Assembly: GCA_024280375.1 (NCBI GenBank) | Contig: JAJRQF010000104.1 | Span: 1-47,920, forward strand | DNA: 47,920 bases | Origin: Alphaproteobacteria bacterium | Lineage (GTDB): Bacteria; Pseudomonadota; Alphaproteobacteria; Rhizobiales; Rhizobiaceae | Reading direction: 5' to 3' | In this document: one piece after another, positions 47,273 through 47,920 of the stretch | Numbering within the stretch: position 1 is the stretch's first letter | Layout of the letters: every line of letters starts with the position of its first letter | Program-made: the position numbers and the translations under genes | Notes under the pieces: generated by a model | Database searches by the model: none | What the model was told of the DNA's origin: nothing | Seen by the model: only the letters and a program-made list of their open reading frames with translations

Positions 47273-47920
47273 ATGGCCGTTGTATCAATCAGAAAACCAG
47301 AGGCAGAGTATGATGATGGCCAGCGGCAAAGCATATTGGAGGGTATGGAATTCTTCCTTAAATATTCGCGCCTTGTCTCGCCTGATGAAGCCAGTAAACA
47401 AGATGTAATGCAAGCGCTTGGCCATGCAATCCGCAACCGGATGATTGACCGGATGATTGAAACTGAAAAACAAAATCTGGCTGAAGGTGGCAAACGAGTT
47501 CACTATTTGTCGATGGAGTTTCTGGTTGGCCGTTTGCTTGAAAACAACATTATCAACCTGCAACTGGAAAATGAATGCGATAATGCGGCAACTGCTATCG
47601 GCTACTCTCTGGAAGAGCTTTTCGATGCTGAATATGACCCGGCACTTGGCAATGGCGGGTTGGGCAGACTTGCTGCCTGTTTTGTGGACTCTATGGCTAC
47701 GCTCGGCATTCCCGGCTCAGGTTACGGTATCAATTATGAATATGGGTTGTTTCGGCAGAAATTCTCAAATGGCTATCAGCGCGAGGAGCCGGATCATTGG
47801 CTGATTGACGGTACGCCCTGGAACATCGAGCGGCCGAATGATAAAATTGTGGTCCCGCTTTATGGTCGGGTAGAAAATTACTCTGATCATAACGGCCATC
47901 AAGGCCCGGTATGGATTGAC
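47273..47920 (+). CDS. glgP: Glycogen/alpha-glucan phosphorylase, N-terminal part (cut by window end)
   Basis: The first 216 codons of a glycogen phosphorylase, which releases glucose-1-phosphate from glycogen using PLP. The visible part has VHYLSMEFLVGRLLENNIINL, DPALGNGGLGRLAACFVDSMATLGIPGSGYGINYEYGLFRQKF and NGYQREEPDHWL, all typical of the family; the full protein is usually about 800-830 residues, so the PLP lysine lies outside. GAGGA (47261-47265) sets the start. No other glycogen gene is visible; the neighbouring GT2 and DUF3131 genes may be related glucan genes or chance neighbours. Confidence 0.95.
   Translation, partial: MAVVSIRKPEAEYDDGQRQSILEGMEFFLKYSRLVSPDEASKQDVMQALGHAIRNRMIDRMIETEKQNLAEGGKRVHYLSMEFLVGRLLENNIINLQLENECDNAATAIGYSLEELFDAEYDPALGNGGLGRLAACFVDSMATLGIPGSGYGINYEYGLFRQKFSNGYQREEPDHWLIDGTPWNIERPNDKIVVPLYGRVENYSDHNGHQGPVWID

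Noticed and set aside
1-47920. CRISPR arrays, insertion sequences, prophage genes
   Set aside because: No regularly spaced repeat series, transposase, integrase or phage structural gene could be seen in any frame.

Overview
The window reads as a chromosomal segment of an alphaproteobacterium, most likely a Rhizobiales (Hyphomicrobiales) member of a marine or otherwise aquatic type with moderate GC (high 40s by eye, not computed). Clues are an acetoacetyl-CoA reductase/3-hydroxybutyrate dehydrogenase pair, a TRAP transporter, DUF1127, DUF1737 and DUF1801 small proteins, BKACE/carnitine genes, and an intergenic motif near 18433 that resembles a palindromic repeat common in Rhizobiales. There is no insertion sequence, phage gene or CRISPR array; the segment looks like stable host DNA with several non-coding repeats.

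Region 1-9.8 kb: a secreted DUF1223 protein; a hairpin-rich non-coding stretch; divergent phaB-like and bdhA-like genes; a TetR/NTF2-fold pair behind a strong palindromic operator; a class II cytochrome c with a small membrane protein; a DUF1127 protein; a PcaF-like thiolase; a hydroxypyruvate isomerase-like protein; tRNA-Ser(CGA) with a partial duplication of its 3' end; a glutathione transferase; a LysE exporter. Region 9.8-15 kb: a two-gene carnitine degradation unit (BKACE plus L-carnitine dehydrogenase) divergent from LysE across two TTGCGCAA boxes, then a very large AsmA-family protein.

Region 15-30 kb is the surface polysaccharide and c-di-GMP part: a FecR-like secreted protein, a Wzc/ExoP-type chain-length kinase, then (after an acyl-CoA ligase, a small secreted protein and kynureninase) a FeeM-type N-acyltransferase, a membrane GGDEF-EAL protein and a tightly overlapping operon of GT-B glycosyltransferases in which a fused pair (MurG-like plus GT4) is followed by the same two folds as separate genes. 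This operon is the best candidate here for an undescribed pathway.

Region 30-41 kb is metabolic: ureohydrolase, DUF1737, FAD oxidoreductase, TRAP transporter (dctP-dctQ-dctM), leuD-ridA-leuB, DUF1801, priA. Region 41-47.9 kb: transaldolase/fructose-6-phosphate aldolase, a receiver-PP2C phosphatase, a BcsA-like membrane GT2 overlapping a DUF3131 gene, a small protein that looks like an Hpt domain lacking its histidine, and the start of glycogen phosphorylase, which runs off the right edge.

The catabolic genes share a theme: carnitine cleavage, thiolysis and 3-hydroxybutyrate oxidation all meet at acetoacetate and acetyl-CoA. The two polysaccharide modules (15-30 kb and 43-46.5 kb) each sit beside signalling proteins (GGDEF-EAL; receiver-PP2C), which suggests regulated production of a surface glycan. 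That link is inference from gene order.
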